From JAHECE01 sp963780675 (GTDB lineage: Bacteria; Actinomycetota; Actinomycetes; Actinomycetales; JAHECE01): a stretch of DNA of 64,000 bases. Every line of letters begins with the position of its first letter. Position 1 is the stretch's first letter. The notes under the pieces were generated by a model. That model made no database searches. It saw only the letters and a list, made by a program, of their open reading frames with translations, and was not told where the DNA came from. Below, one piece after another: positions 44,922 to 53,615 of this stretch. The stretch lies in contig CAWACR010000003.1 of assembly GCA_963780675.1 (NCBI GenBank), positions 1,197,669 through 1,261,668 of the forward strand, given 5' to 3'. A program made the position numbers and the translations under genes.

Positions 44922-46633
44922 CGCGGTCCTGCCGCGTCCGCCGGACGCGGGGCGAGCATGGCGTGGGAGAGCATGCCTCCGGAGATGGTGCGGGCGGTGA
45001 ACCCGTGCTGGAGCAGGACCCGGGTGGCCGAGTAGGCCCGCTGACCGGAGCGGCACAGGACGTGGATTGTCCGGTCGCGGGGCAGCTCGTCCAGGCGGGA
45101 GCGGAGTTGGCCCAGCGGGATGTTCACCGATCCGGGGACGCCCTCGACGGCGAGCTCGGGCCTCTCGCGCACGTCGAGGACGAACCCGTCAACGGCCTCG
45201 TCCCAGTGCGAGAGGGGCTGGTCCCCGCGCAGGACGTCGGAGGCGAGCATCCCGGCGAAGTTCACCGGGTCCTTCGCGGAACCGAACGGCGGGGCGTAGC
45301 AGAGCTCGGACTCCTCCAGGTCGTAGACCGTGGCTCCGAGTTGGATCGCCATGGCGAGGTGCCCGATCCGCTTGTCCACCCCGTCCTCACCCACGGCCTG
45401 CGCGCCGAGCAGCCGCCCGTCCGAGGGTCGGAAGATGACCTTCATCGCGATCGGCTTCGCGCCGGGGTAGTAGCCCGCGTGGGAGTTCGGGAAGAGGTAC
45501 ACCTTCTCGTAGTCCGTCTCGCCCACGCGCCGGAGGGTCTTCTCGTTCAGGCCCGTCCACGCGGCCGTCGCGCCGAAGATGCCGACGACGGCGGTGCCCT
45601 GCACCCCGCGGAACGCCGAGTCCCGCCCGGCGATGACGTCGGCCGCGATGCGACCCTGGCGGTTGGCCGGTCCGGCCAGCGCCATCAGGGTCTGCTCTCC
45701 GGTGAGGGCGTCGGTGACCTCGACCGCGTCGCCGACGGCGAAGATGTTCGGATCGGAGGTGCGCATGTGCTCGTCCACCCGGATCCCGCCGCGCTGACCG
45801 ATCTCCAGACCGGCGGCCTTGGCCAGCGTGGTGTCGGGGCGCACACCGAGGGAGAGGATCACGACGTCGGCCGGGTAGACGCTGCCGGACCGGGTGGTCA
45901 CGACCAGCGACTCCTCGTCGTCGCCCTGTGCGAAGGAGGCGACGCCGTCGCCGAGGACGACGTCGACGCCGTGGAGGCGCATCCGGTCGGCCACCGCCCG
46001 GCCGAACTCCGGGTCCAGCGGGGCGAGAAGTTGGTCGCCCAGCTCGACCACCGTCACCTCGAAGCCGCGCTCGGCGAGGTTCTCCGCCGACTCAAGGCCG
46101 ATGAAGCCCCCGCCGACCACCACCGCGCGCCGCGCGGGCCGCACCGCCTGGAAGCCGGAGTACTTCGCCATCCCGCCGAGGAACGCGGTGCCGTGCTCGA
46201 TCCACTCCCGCACCGCCCTCGCGTCCGGCACCGTCCGGACCTGGAAGATGCCGGGCAGGTCGATCCCGGGGATCGGCGGGTGGATGGACGCCGCTCCGGG
46301 CGAGAGGACGAGTGTGTCGTAGGACTCCGTCGTCACCTCACCCGTGGTGACGTCCCGCAGCTGCACGGTCCGCTCGGCCGGCGAGACGCCGATCGCCTCC
46401 GTCATGGTCCGGCAGTCGATCGCGAACTGCGTGCGGAACAGCGCCTCGCTCGCCACCAACAAGTCGGACTCGTGCTCGATCACCCCACCGATGTGGTACG
46501 GCAGGCCGCAGTTGGCGTACGAGACATACGGGCCGCGCTCCACCATCAGGATCTCGGCCTGCTCGTCCAACCGGCGCAACCGAGCCGCGCACGACGCACC
46601 ACCGGCCACGCCACCAACAATGATCACCTTCAT
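44918..46633 (-). CDS. CoA-disulfide reductase-like flavoprotein with C-terminal rhodanese domain
   Basis: An intact 571-residue fusion. FAD site MKVIIVGGVAGGASCAARLR; active Cys at about residue 42 in PYVSYANCGLPYHIGG; NAD site AVVVGGGFIGLESAENLAER; FAD phosphate loop IFAVGDAVEVTDALTGEQT; dimerisation domain. At the C-terminus a rhodanese domain has VLCRSGQRAYSATRVLLQHG with the sulfur-accepting Cys at about residue 527. Such Cdr-rhodanese fusions reduce CoA disulfides, persulfides or polysulfides with NAD(P)H. Why it leads a glucose-oxidation operon is not obvious; a redox-balance role is a guess. Confidence 0.92.
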   Translation of the reverse strand: MKVIIVGGVAGGASCAARLRRLDEQAEILMVERGPYVSYANCGLPYHIGGVIEHESDLLVASEALFRTQFAIDCRTMTEAIGVSPAERTVQLRDVTTGEVTTESYDTLVLSPGAASIHPPIPGIDLPGIFQVRTVPDARAVREWIEHGTAFLGGMAKYSGFQAVRPARRAVVVGGGFIGLESAENLAERGFEVTVVELGDQLLAPLDPEFGRAVADRMRLHGVDVVLGDGVASFAQGDDEESLVVTTRSGSVYPADVVILSLGVRPDTTLAKAAGLEIGQRGGIRVDEHMRTSDPNIFAVGDAVEVTDALTGEQTLMALAGPANRQGRIAADVIAGRDSAFRGVQGTAVVGIFGATAAWTGLNEKTLRRVGETDYEKVYLFPNSHAGYYPGAKPIAMKVIFRPSDGRLLGAQAVGEDGVDKRIGHLAMAIQLGATVYDLEESELCYAPPFGSAKDPVNFAGMLASDVLRGDQPLSHWDEAVDGFVLDVRERPELAVEGVPGSVNIPLGQLRSRLDELPRDRTIHVLCRSGQRAYSATRVLLQHGFTARTISGGMLSHAMLAPRPADAAGPR

Positions 46634-46698
46634 GGATCCAAGCCTTCCCTCGTGCGTCGAACGTAACTGGTTCCTCTGAGCGCGTGCCCGTGCCCCGA

Positions 46699-47079
46699 TC
46701 AGGCGAGGGCCTTGGCCTTGAGCGCGTCGTACTCGGCCTTCGTGATGGCGCCGGAGTCGAGGAGGGACTTGGCGGAGGCGATCTGGTCAGCGGCGGAGGC
46801 CCCGGAGCCTGCGACGGACTTGATGTACTGGTCCTGCTGCGCCTTGGCCTGCGTAGCCGCGTCCATCTGCCGTTGGCCCATGGCGTGACCGCGGGCGATC
46901 AGGTAGACGAGGACGCCGAGGAACGGGGCGATGATCAGGAAGAAGATCCACAGGAACTTCGCGAACCCGCCGAGTTCACGGTCACGGAAGAGGTCCGCGT
47001 AGATCGAGAACAACAGCATCAGGTAGGCGATGAAGATGTAGCTGATGAAGATCAGCCAGAGGAATTCCCAGAAGTTCAC
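46699..47079 (-). CDS. PLDc_N/SHOCT small membrane protein
   Basis: 126 residues from the GTG at 47079 (VNFWEFLWLIFISYIFIAYL). Two transmembrane helices follow the phospholipase-D nuclease N-terminal pattern (FLWIFFLIIAPFLGVLVYLI, ending ARGHAM). A linker leads to a C-terminal SHOCT domain (ADQIASAKSLLDSGAITKAE, then YDALKAKALA). SHOCT is a short oligomerisation module common in Actinobacteria. Function unknown, usually envelope related. Very similar SHOCT words occur in the pseudogene at 13992-14096 and the gene at 51362. Confidence 0.85.
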   Translation of the reverse strand: MNFWEFLWLIFISYIFIAYLMLLFSIYADLFRDRELGGFAKFLWIFFLIIAPFLGVLVYLIARGHAMGQRQMDAATQAKAQQDQYIKSVAGSGASAADQIASAKSLLDSGAITKAEYDALKAKALA

Positions 47080-47230
47080 GAGGTTCTCTGCTTTCGGTGA
47101 GGAGGGAGCCGGCGGCGCGCCGAGCCGATTGCCGCCGTGGCCGGGGCCCGCCTCGAGGGAGGGCACCGGACGATACGTAGTCTCGTGGCCACGCGATCGC
47201 GCCGGCATCCCCCGGACGGTATGAAGTCCG

Positions 47231-49486
47231 TCAGGGTGCGGGGAGCAGCCCGATCGCCCGAGCTGTGACCACGGCCGCCCGACGGGACGTCGCGCCGAGT
47301 TTGCGGTAGACGGCCGCGGCCTGACTCTTGACGGTGTGCGGCGAGACGTACAGCTCCTCAGCGATTTGAGGGAAAGTGAGGTGGCTCGGCAGGTACTGCA
47401 GGACCCGCAGTTCCGCCGTAGTCAGCGACGAGGGTCCGAGGTCCGGCACTGCCGCGCCGCGGACGAGTTCCGTCGTCTCCGACAGGAGTGCGTCCAGCAC
47501 GGGCGACCGGGTCGCCGGACCGTGGAGCGCCCGTGCCTCGTCTACCAGGACCCGCGCCCTCTCGCGGTCTTGGAGGAGCAGGAAGGTCCGGGCGAGCTGG
47601 AGCCTGCCCTGCACGGTGAACCACGGCGTGAAGCCCCTGATGAGGCTCGCCTGACGCAGCGCGATCAGGGCCTCCCGCTCGGCCTGGCCGGCCCGGCCCT
47701 GCATGGCGAGCACGAGCGCGGAGGCCGCGAACACCGTCGCCAGGGTGGGGATGTGCTCGAGCCCATGACGCGTCACGATCTCCCGGGCCTGCATCACCCG
47801 GGCGGTCCCACGTGTCGAGTGACCCGACGCAAGCATGACGCGACCCAGCGCCGCGAGGCACTGCGCCTGGATGCTGTGCATGCCGTGCGCGCGCGCCAAC
47901 GCTTCGCCACGCTCCAGGTCCTGCACGCCGGCGCCCTCACGGCCGAGCAGGACGAGCGCAACGCCGCTCACGCAGAACGCCAGCGCCAGGAGCGGACTGT
48001 CCGGCGCTTCGGTGGCGATGGCGTAGGCGCTCAGCTCGGCGATTTCGGGTAGCTCGTCGCGTCCGGCAAGTGCCCGCACGACGGCGACGCCCGGGCCGAA
48101 CCTCGCCGCGGACGACGGCTCCTCCTCACGCAGGCGGGCCTCCGCGGTCGCGAGCCACCGGGTGAACGCGACCATGTCGCCCCTCTGCGTGGCGATCCAG
48201 GCGGCCGTTAGCGCAAGACCGCACGACCGAGCGAGTTCACGATCCTCGAGCCCGTGAATCCAGGAACTCACCACGTCGCCCCGCCCGGCGCTCAAGAAGT
48301 GCAGCGCCTCGGACCACACAATCTCGCCCAGGAGCGCCAGGTCACCGGCCGCTCGGGCGTGCCGGACCGCGCGGTCGAGGTGCCCGGCGTCCCGGTACCA
48401 CTCGCAGGCGCGGCGGTTGAGCACCACCAGCCGATCGGGATCCCGACGCCGGAGTTCCGCGCGCAGGAACTCACCGAAGAGGCGGTGGTAGCGGTAGACC
48501 TCACGCGGGCCCACGATCGGGACGATCAACTCGTTCGACCGGGACAACTCGTGCAGGAGCGCCGCCGACCCCTGGGCCTGAGTCACCGCATCGCACACCG
48601 GACCGCTGAGCTCGGCCAGCACCGACGTCTCGAGCAGGAAGCGGACCGTCACCGGATCCGTGCGCGCCAGGAACTCATCGATCAGGTAGTCCGCGACGGC
48701 GTCCTCCACCGCCGTTTCGCCCCACGGCGGGGAGTCCGGGTCGGACGACGCGCCGCCCACAGCGGCGGCCGTCGCCAGGTAGAGGCCGGCGGCCCACCCC
48801 TCGGCGCGCTCTACCAGCCGACGGGCCGCGGCCGTGCTTTCATCCATGCCCAGCGACCGCACCAAGGCGAAGGCCTCGTCCGTCGTCATGGCGAGGTCCG
48901 CGCGACCTAGTTCAGCCAGGGCTCCTTCGGTCCGCAGCCGCCTCACGGGCGGCGGCGGGGCCGTTCGGCTGGCGCAGGCCACCTGGCAACCCGCAGGGAG
49001 GTTGGACAGCACCACGCCCAGGACCCGCAACGAACGCGCGGAGGACAGCTCGCCGAGATCATCGAGTACCAGGACGAACGGGACCGACCGCTCCCGGATC
49101 GTGCGGGCGAGCAGCGGGAGGACTGTCGTGGAGAAATGCGGCTCAGTCGCGCTGAGCGCGTTGAACACCTCGGGCTCGACCGGCTCCACGGCCGAGAGCG
49201 GGGCCAGGAGGTGTCGGATGAAGACCGCGGGATCGTCGTCGAGATCGTCGACAGTCACCCACGCGAACGCGCGCTCGTCCGCCTCGGACCACTGGAGGAG
49301 GACGGTGGTCTTTCCGTAGCCGGCCGGGGCACACAGCATGACGGCCCGGGCGTCGGTCAGGCCGCGCAAGCGGTCGACGATCGCGGCGCGGGCCAGGGTC
49401 GAAGCGCGCGAGACGGGGCGCGAGGTCAGCGCGACCGAGGAACCCGACGGCGGCGCCTCAGGACCCTTAATCTTCGCCACGGCCAC
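47231..49486 (-). CDS. MalT-like LuxR family ATP-dependent transcription regulator
   Basis: A 751-residue LAL-type regulator. P-loop APAGYGKTT at residues 53-61; Walker B VLVLDDLGEL near 140; a long helical TPR-like middle; and a C-terminal LuxR helix-turn-helix (LTTAELRVLQYLPSHLTFPQ, then SPHTVKSQAAAVYRKLGATS). ATP plus an inducer normally drives assembly on DNA. It is transcribed away from the hydrolase gene at 49625, and the 138-base gap must hold both promoters, so it may control itself, that hydrolase, or the nearby sugar operon. Inducer unknown. Confidence 0.9.
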   Translation of the reverse strand: MAVAKIKGPEAPPSGSSVALTSRPVSRASTLARAAIVDRLRGLTDARAVMLCAPAGYGKTTVLLQWSEADERAFAWVTVDDLDDDPAVFIRHLLAPLSAVEPVEPEVFNALSATEPHFSTTVLPLLARTIRERSVPFVLVLDDLGELSSARSLRVLGVVLSNLPAGCQVACASRTAPPPPVRRLRTEGALAELGRADLAMTTDEAFALVRSLGMDESTAAARRLVERAEGWAAGLYLATAAAVGGASSDPDSPPWGETAVEDAVADYLIDEFLARTDPVTVRFLLETSVLAELSGPVCDAVTQAQGSAALLHELSRSNELIVPIVGPREVYRYHRLFGEFLRAELRRRDPDRLVVLNRRACEWYRDAGHLDRAVRHARAAGDLALLGEIVWSEALHFLSAGRGDVVSSWIHGLEDRELARSCGLALTAAWIATQRGDMVAFTRWLATAEARLREEEPSSAARFGPGVAVVRALAGRDELPEIAELSAYAIATEAPDSPLLALAFCVSGVALVLLGREGAGVQDLERGEALARAHGMHSIQAQCLAALGRVMLASGHSTRGTARVMQAREIVTRHGLEHIPTLATVFAASALVLAMQGRAGQAEREALIALRQASLIRGFTPWFTVQGRLQLARTFLLLQDRERARVLVDEARALHGPATRSPVLDALLSETTELVRGAAVPDLGPSSLTTAELRVLQYLPSHLTFPQIAEELYVSPHTVKSQAAAVYRKLGATSRRAAVVTARAIGLLPAP

Positions 49487-49624
49487 GTGGAGATTCTAGG
49501 CGCGAGGCCACACGCGCCCGTCGTCCGCGGGGGTAGCCCGTCGAGAGCCCGGGCCCGGGCCTTCGCCAGGCTTCGTACGATCTGGGGGACGGCTGGGGCG
49601 GACACGTGGTGGCACAGTGTCGAC

Positions 49625-50647
49625 ATGACCGCGCAGGATCGAACCGCTCTCGATCGTCTCGTCGACTATTCCCGTCGCCTCCCCCGATCGGGTGAACGCT
49701 TCGACAATGCGTGGGTTGCGCTTCACTCGAGCGAGCAGTCCGCTCTCGTGAAACGGGCAGTGGAGAGTGTCGAGAAGCGAGCGGATGCGGCCCTGCGTGC
49801 CCTGCCGCGCATTGGTCCGGAGAAGCCGGCGACGCTGATCGAGCGCGAGGTCGACATCCGCGGTACGAGGGTCTTCTACCGAGCGTCGGCAACCCCTGTC
49901 GAGGGGCCCGTGATGATCCACGTCCACGGCTTCGGGATCTCCGGCACCTACCTGCTCCCCACCGCGGGCCTCCTCGCCGAGGGGTACCAGACCTACGTCC
50001 CCGACCTGCCCGGCTACGGACGCAGCGACAACCCCTCCAAGACCCTCGGGATCCCCGCCCTCGCGGACGCCCTCGCGGACTTCATGGACGCCGTCGGGGT
50101 CGACAGCGCCACCCTCGTGGGCAACTCCCTCGGCACCGCCATTTCCGCGGAGTTTGCGGACCGCTACACCGACCGCACCGATCGAGTGGTGCTTGTCTCG
50201 CCCGCCGGCGGACTCCACAACCGGCCCCTCGGGAAGGCACTGGGTCAGATGATCCGCGACACGCCCCGCGAGCCCGTCCGGCTCGCGGGAGTCGCGGCGC
50301 CGGATTACCTCAGGTTCGGCCTGATCGACTCCCTACGGCTTTTCCGCGAGATGATCCACTTCCCGGCGCTGGAGCGCCTGCTCGCACTCCGCGTCCCTGC
50401 GATGGTGGTGCTCGGTTCGCGCGACCCCCTCATGCCCCCCGACGCCAGGGTCCGTGAGGTGGTCAGGGAGATGTCCGAGCACATCACCCTCGTGCGCCTG
50501 CCTGGCGTGGCGCACGCCGCGAACTTCAGCCACCCCGACCTCCTCGCGCACGTGATCCGGTGCTTCATGCGCGATGAGCCCATCACCGAGTACCCCGGCC
50601 GGCCCGGCGCGATCCAGGTCGCGAACGCCCGGCTCCTGCAGGACTGA
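49625..50647 (+). CDS. Alpha/beta hydrolase
   Basis: A 340-residue alpha/beta-hydrolase fold enzyme. Oxyanion region MIHVHGFGISGTYLLPTAGL, then VPDLPGYGRSDNP, nucleophile elbow ATLVGNSLGTAISAEFADRY (GNSLG with Ser), acid VVLGSRDPLMPPDARVREVV and catalytic His in RLPGVAHAANFSHPDLLAHV. The N-terminal 80 residues are an extension with a helix (SEQSALVKRAVESVEKRADA). It cannot be assigned to lipase, esterase or C-C hydrolase from sequence alone. Divergent from the LuxR regulator. Start ATG at 49625. Confidence 0.88.
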   Translation: MTAQDRTALDRLVDYSRRLPRSGERFDNAWVALHSSEQSALVKRAVESVEKRADAALRALPRIGPEKPATLIEREVDIRGTRVFYRASATPVEGPVMIHVHGFGISGTYLLPTAGLLAEGYQTYVPDLPGYGRSDNPSKTLGIPALADALADFMDAVGVDSATLVGNSLGTAISAEFADRYTDRTDRVVLVSPAGGLHNRPLGKALGQMIRDTPREPVRLAGVAAPDYLRFGLIDSLRLFREMIHFPALERLLALRVPAMVVLGSRDPLMPPDARVREVVREMSEHITLVRLPGVAHAANFSHPDLLAHVIRCFMRDEPITEYPGRPGAIQVANARLLQD

Positions 50648-50837
50648 CACCCGCTGGAGCCGGGTGTTCGCCATGAGTAGCCCCGACCCACCCGTTACCC
50701 GGCTCCGCGCGGTACGAACGGGAGCAACTGCACAGGCAGCACAGCGGGTCTGGACCATCAGCCCCAGCCGTCCTGGATGGTCTGACCCGCAGCCGTTGGA
50801 CGTATCAAGCCACTAGGCGAGACTGAAAGGACGTGCC

Positions 50838-51293
50838 GTGAGCAACGACATCGAAGAGATGGGCCCGATCGACTACATCGTCATCGAGTTCCCGGGCAAC
50901 AAGTTCACCGGTGAGGCCTTCCCGGCCCTCATCGACCTCGTGGACCAGGGCCTCATCCACATCCTCGACCTCCTCTTCATCACGAAGGACCTCGACGGGT
51001 CCGTCCAGGCCCTTTCCATCTCCGACCTCGGTCAGGACGGTGACTTCGACCTGACGATCTTCGAGGGAGCTTCCTCGGGCCTGCTCGGTGACGACGACGT
51101 CGCCGAGGCTGCCGAGGCGATCGAGCCCGGCTCCTCCGCCGGGCTCCTCATCTACGAGAACACGTGGGCCGCGCCGTTCGCCACCGCCGTCCGCCGCTCC
51201 GGAGGCCAGCTGGTCGCCAGCGGCCGCATCCCGATCCAGGCGATCCTCGCCTCCCTCGACGCCCTCGAGGCCGCCGAAGCGGTCGAGGCCTGA
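50838..51293 (+). CDS. DUF6325 family protein
   Basis: A 151-residue acidic protein. The opening MGPIDYIVIEFPGNKFTGEA then LIDLVDQGLIHILDLLFITK and the C-terminal SAGLLIYENTWAAPFATAVR with an Ala/Glu-rich helix are the DUF6325 pattern. The GTG at 50838 is about 8 bases after AAAGGA. These proteins are usually found next to a small SHOCT protein, as here (51362), and are suspected of membrane- or vesicle-related roles. No function is established. Confidence 0.85.
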   Translation: MSNDIEEMGPIDYIVIEFPGNKFTGEAFPALIDLVDQGLIHILDLLFITKDLDGSVQALSISDLGQDGDFDLTIFEGASSGLLGDDDVAEAAEAIEPGSSAGLLIYENTWAAPFATAVRRSGGQLVASGRIPIQAILASLDALEAAEAVEA

Positions 51294-51361
51294 GCACCGC
51301 CCACCCCCGTAGACCCTGCGCGGGCATCTGTGCCCACGCCTCCAACTGAAAGGAAGACACC

Positions 51362-51673
51362 ATGCCAGGACTCATTCGCGGCGTCGCCCGCACCGCCGTC
51401 GTCGTCGGGACCGCCACGGCCGTCTCGGGCCGCGTCTCGCGGCGCCAGCAGAACAAGTGGGCCGCTCAGGACCAGCAGGCGGCCGCCGCGCCGCAGTACG
51501 CCGAGCCCGCACCCCAGGTCGTCTACGCGGCCCCGCCGGCCCCCGAGCCGGAGGCCGGGATGACCATGGACGAGAAGTACGCCCAGCTCAAGCAGATCGC
51601 CGACCTCAAGGCCGCCGGCATCCTCACCGAGGCCGAGTTCGAGGTCCAGAAGGCCAAGATCCTCAACAGCTGA
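51362..51673 (+). CDS. SHOCT domain protein, partner of DUF6325
   Basis: 103 residues. A basic N-terminal segment (MPGLIRGVARTAVVVGTATA) is followed by a Gln/Ala/Pro-rich linker (PQYAEPAPQVVYAAPPAPEP) and a C-terminal SHOCT (MDEKYAQLKQIADLKAAGIL, then TEAEFEVQKAKILNS). GAAAGGAAGA just ahead of the ATG is a strong ribosome site. Likely co-transcribed with the DUF6325 gene 68 bases upstream. Confidence 0.87.
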   Translation: MPGLIRGVARTAVVVGTATAVSGRVSRRQQNKWAAQDQQAAAAPQYAEPAPQVVYAAPPAPEPEAGMTMDEKYAQLKQIADLKAAGILTEAEFEVQKAKILNS

Positions 51674-52146
51674 GATCCACCGCAATACGGCGCCGCCGCC
51701 GGGGCCAACTTGCAGCGGGGCGCTCGCGCATCACGACTCGACCTGCAGGATGCTGGACTCGTCCATCCCGGCGAGCCGTATGTGCTCGGCGCCCCGGCCG
51801 GGTCGTGTGGCGTCACCCGGGTGACCGTCATCGAGCAACTCGCCCTCGCGAGACCCCGATAAACCAGGCCCGATCATGACCCCGCGGACGGACGGGGCGT
51901 CGTGGTGGACCCGGAGCGCGGTGGGGGGTCGACGTCGCACGCGCCGTCGTGCTCGCTCACTGTCCGAGGCGGTCCGTCCATACGGCCGCGCTCGACGCCC
52001 TGGGCGGGACCGCCGCCCGCGCGCCAAGAGGTGACGCTCGTCAGGAGGAGCGGCACGACGGCGTGGCCTTGCGATGTATCGCGGTCGCTGATCTTCGCCG
52101 TCAGCGCTAGACCCCTTCACGTTTCGGCAAGGGGGCGGGCTACAAC
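51674..52146. other. No supported gene; edge of second accessory zone
   Basis: A minus-strand frame (GELLDDGHPGDATRPGRGAE, then LAGMDESSILQVES) ends at 51731 and is somewhat protein-like, but lacks a convincing start or family. The last 50 bases (CCCCTTCACGTTTCGGCAAG and onward) match the end of repeat R. I see nothing else. Confidence 0.4.
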
Positions 52147-52227
52147 TTAGGCTCCCCGGACGGGCTCCCCAGGGACGCCGAAGGCCGTTCCACGTCCCGT
52201 GAAACGGCCCCTGACCTGCTGCTCTAT
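52147..52227 (-). terminator. B-set arm sites and terminator left of att copy 4
   Basis: TTAGGCTCCCC at 52147-52157 and CGGGCTCCCC at 52161-52170 are putative integrase arm sites. They are followed by a hairpin (GGCCGTT at 52183, AACGGCC at 52203) in the same place as the terminator-like hairpin beside att copy 1. Confidence 0.5.
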
Positions 52228-52272
52228 TGTCGGGCTGACAGGATTTGAACCTGCGACCCCTTGACCCCCAGG
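52228..52272 (-). repeat. att copy 4: 3' part of tRNA-Pro(GGG)
   Basis: Same 45-base core as the other three. On the minus strand the 5' side (right) reads away as GTTGCGAGTG and not as a tRNA anticodon stem, so it too is a truncated copy. Both flanks carry the B-set word TTAGGCTCCCC (52147 on the left; 52379 and 52391 on the right), unlike copies 2 and 3. No intact tRNA-Pro is present in the window. Confidence 0.85.
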
Positions 52273-52378
52273 CACTCGCAACCTGGGCAAGTACACGACT
52301 TCCGGTGGGTATCAGCCCAGGTCAGACCTCCATCGACGTCCACGTCCGTCCACCTTCGCCCAACCTGCGATGCGGTGT

Positions 52379-52401
52379 TTAGGCTCCCCGTTAGGCTCCC
52401 C
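52379..52401. promoter_or_regulatory. B-set direct repeats, right arm of att copy 4
   Basis: Two perfect TTAGGCTCCCC words at 52379-52389 and 52391-52401, spaced 12 bases start to start. Paired direct repeats at this distance from an att core are typical of tyrosine-integrase arm sites. Confidence 0.5.
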
Positions 52402-52435
52402 ACCCGTCGAGGAGTCAGCGAAAAGCGTGCACAAT

Positions 52436-53487
52436 CCGCTAGATGATCGATTCCAAGGGTATTCAGTGGTCGTAGGCGAGGAGTGAGCGGCGGACGGGTT
52501 GGCCGGTGTGGTCGTTGTGCCAGATGGCGGCGGTCAGGGCGAGGATGCGTTGCAGGACGCGGGCGATGACCCCGGCGGGGGTGCGACCGCCGTGGTCTTC
52601 GAGGTCGAGTTGGCCTTTGAAGGTGTCGAAGATCGATTCGACGGTTTGGCGCAGCGGTTTGAAGTACCGGCCGCCGGGTCGTTCTACCTCGCCCTTTCGT
52701 GCCCGTCGTAGCAGGTCGATGCCGTGGGCGGCCAGGGTGGCTTCGAACTCGCGCCCGTAGTAGGCCTTGTCTGCGATCACGATCTGCCCGTCTCGCTCGG
52801 CCGTTCTTGCCGGCGCGGTGTGCAGGAGGTCGAGCAGGACGGTGCGCTCGTCGGCCTTGGCGCCGGTCAGGGCGAACGCGACGGGCAGCCCGTGCAGGGT
52901 GGCGACCAGGTGCAGGCGCAGGCCCCAGAAGTAGCGCGAGTGGGAGGCGCAGTACCCGTACTCGGCCCATCCGGCCAGGTCGGAGCGGCGGACGGTCTCA
53001 CGGGATCGGGCGCACTCCACGGGCGTGGAGTCGACGACCCACACGTCGTCTCCCCAGATGCTGACCTCGCGGGCCAGGACAGTGATGAGCCACGTCATCG
53101 TGGTGGCCAGGGCTCGCAGTCGCTTGTTGTAGCCGGACTGGCCAGGCAGGTAAGGGAACAGGTGGCGCAGGTGGGTGTCGGCGTAGCGCAACCAGCGGGC
53201 CTCGCTGGTGTAGCCCACCAGTGCCTGCATCACCGCCAGGGTGATCACCTCGGCGTCGCTGATCTGCGGGGCGAAGCCCACGACCGGGCGCTGCGGCGCC
53301 CGACCCGGCGCGGACTTCAGCAGGTCATCGGTCCTGACGTACAGTGCGGTCGCAAGGGTGTCCAGATCGGCGTCCACGAGGGCCTCCGGGTTCGACGTTG
53401 GGTTCGCAACGCCGATCCTGGGCACCCTTCTACGTCGCCCCGACGCACCACGCCGAACAACACCCCTTGGAATCGATCATCTAGCGG
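52436..53487. mobile_element. IS982-type insertion sequence
   Basis: A 24-base perfect inverted repeat bounds the element: it starts CCGCTAGATGATCGATTCCA at 52436 and ends with the complement at 53487. One transposase fills it. No clear target duplication is seen outside. It lies between att copy 4 and the PIN/HTH gene pair. Confidence 0.85.
52463..53425 (-). CDS. IS982-type transposase
   Basis: 320 residues, intact. VVGFAPQISDAEVITLAVMQ then SEARWLRYADTHLRHLFPYL is the IS982 N-terminal pattern. DDE residues are visible in DDVWVVDSTPVECARSRETV (first Asp), GQIVIADKAYYGREFEATLA (second Asp) and RQTVESIFDTFKGQLDLEDH (Glu). The family usually encodes about 290-320 residues. It should be active. 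Confidence 0.9.
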   Translation of the reverse strand: MPRIGVANPTSNPEALVDADLDTLATALYVRTDDLLKSAPGRAPQRPVVGFAPQISDAEVITLAVMQALVGYTSEARWLRYADTHLRHLFPYLPGQSGYNKRLRALATTMTWLITVLAREVSIWGDDVWVVDSTPVECARSRETVRRSDLAGWAEYGYCASHSRYFWGLRLHLVATLHGLPVAFALTGAKADERTVLLDLLHTAPARTAERDGQIVIADKAYYGREFEATLAAHGIDLLRRARKGEVERPGGRYFKPLRQTVESIFDTFKGQLDLEDHGGRTPAGVIARVLQRILALTAAIWHNDHTGQPVRRSLLAYDH

Positions 53488-53615
53488 AGCCGAGTGTCCG
53501 ATCGCCCGGCCTGACGACGCAGTCGCACGTCTGGCGCCACCCCGCTGGGCCACGTCTCGCAAAAGGACTACACTTATTGCGACTGCTTCGATTGCTGCGT
53601 TTAGGGGGTTGACTG

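Noticed and set aside
44963..46666. A 567-residue plus-strand gene opposite the CoA-disulfide reductase
   Set aside because: A mirror frame of a well-supported flavoprotein, His/Arg/Asp-rich and without any domain.
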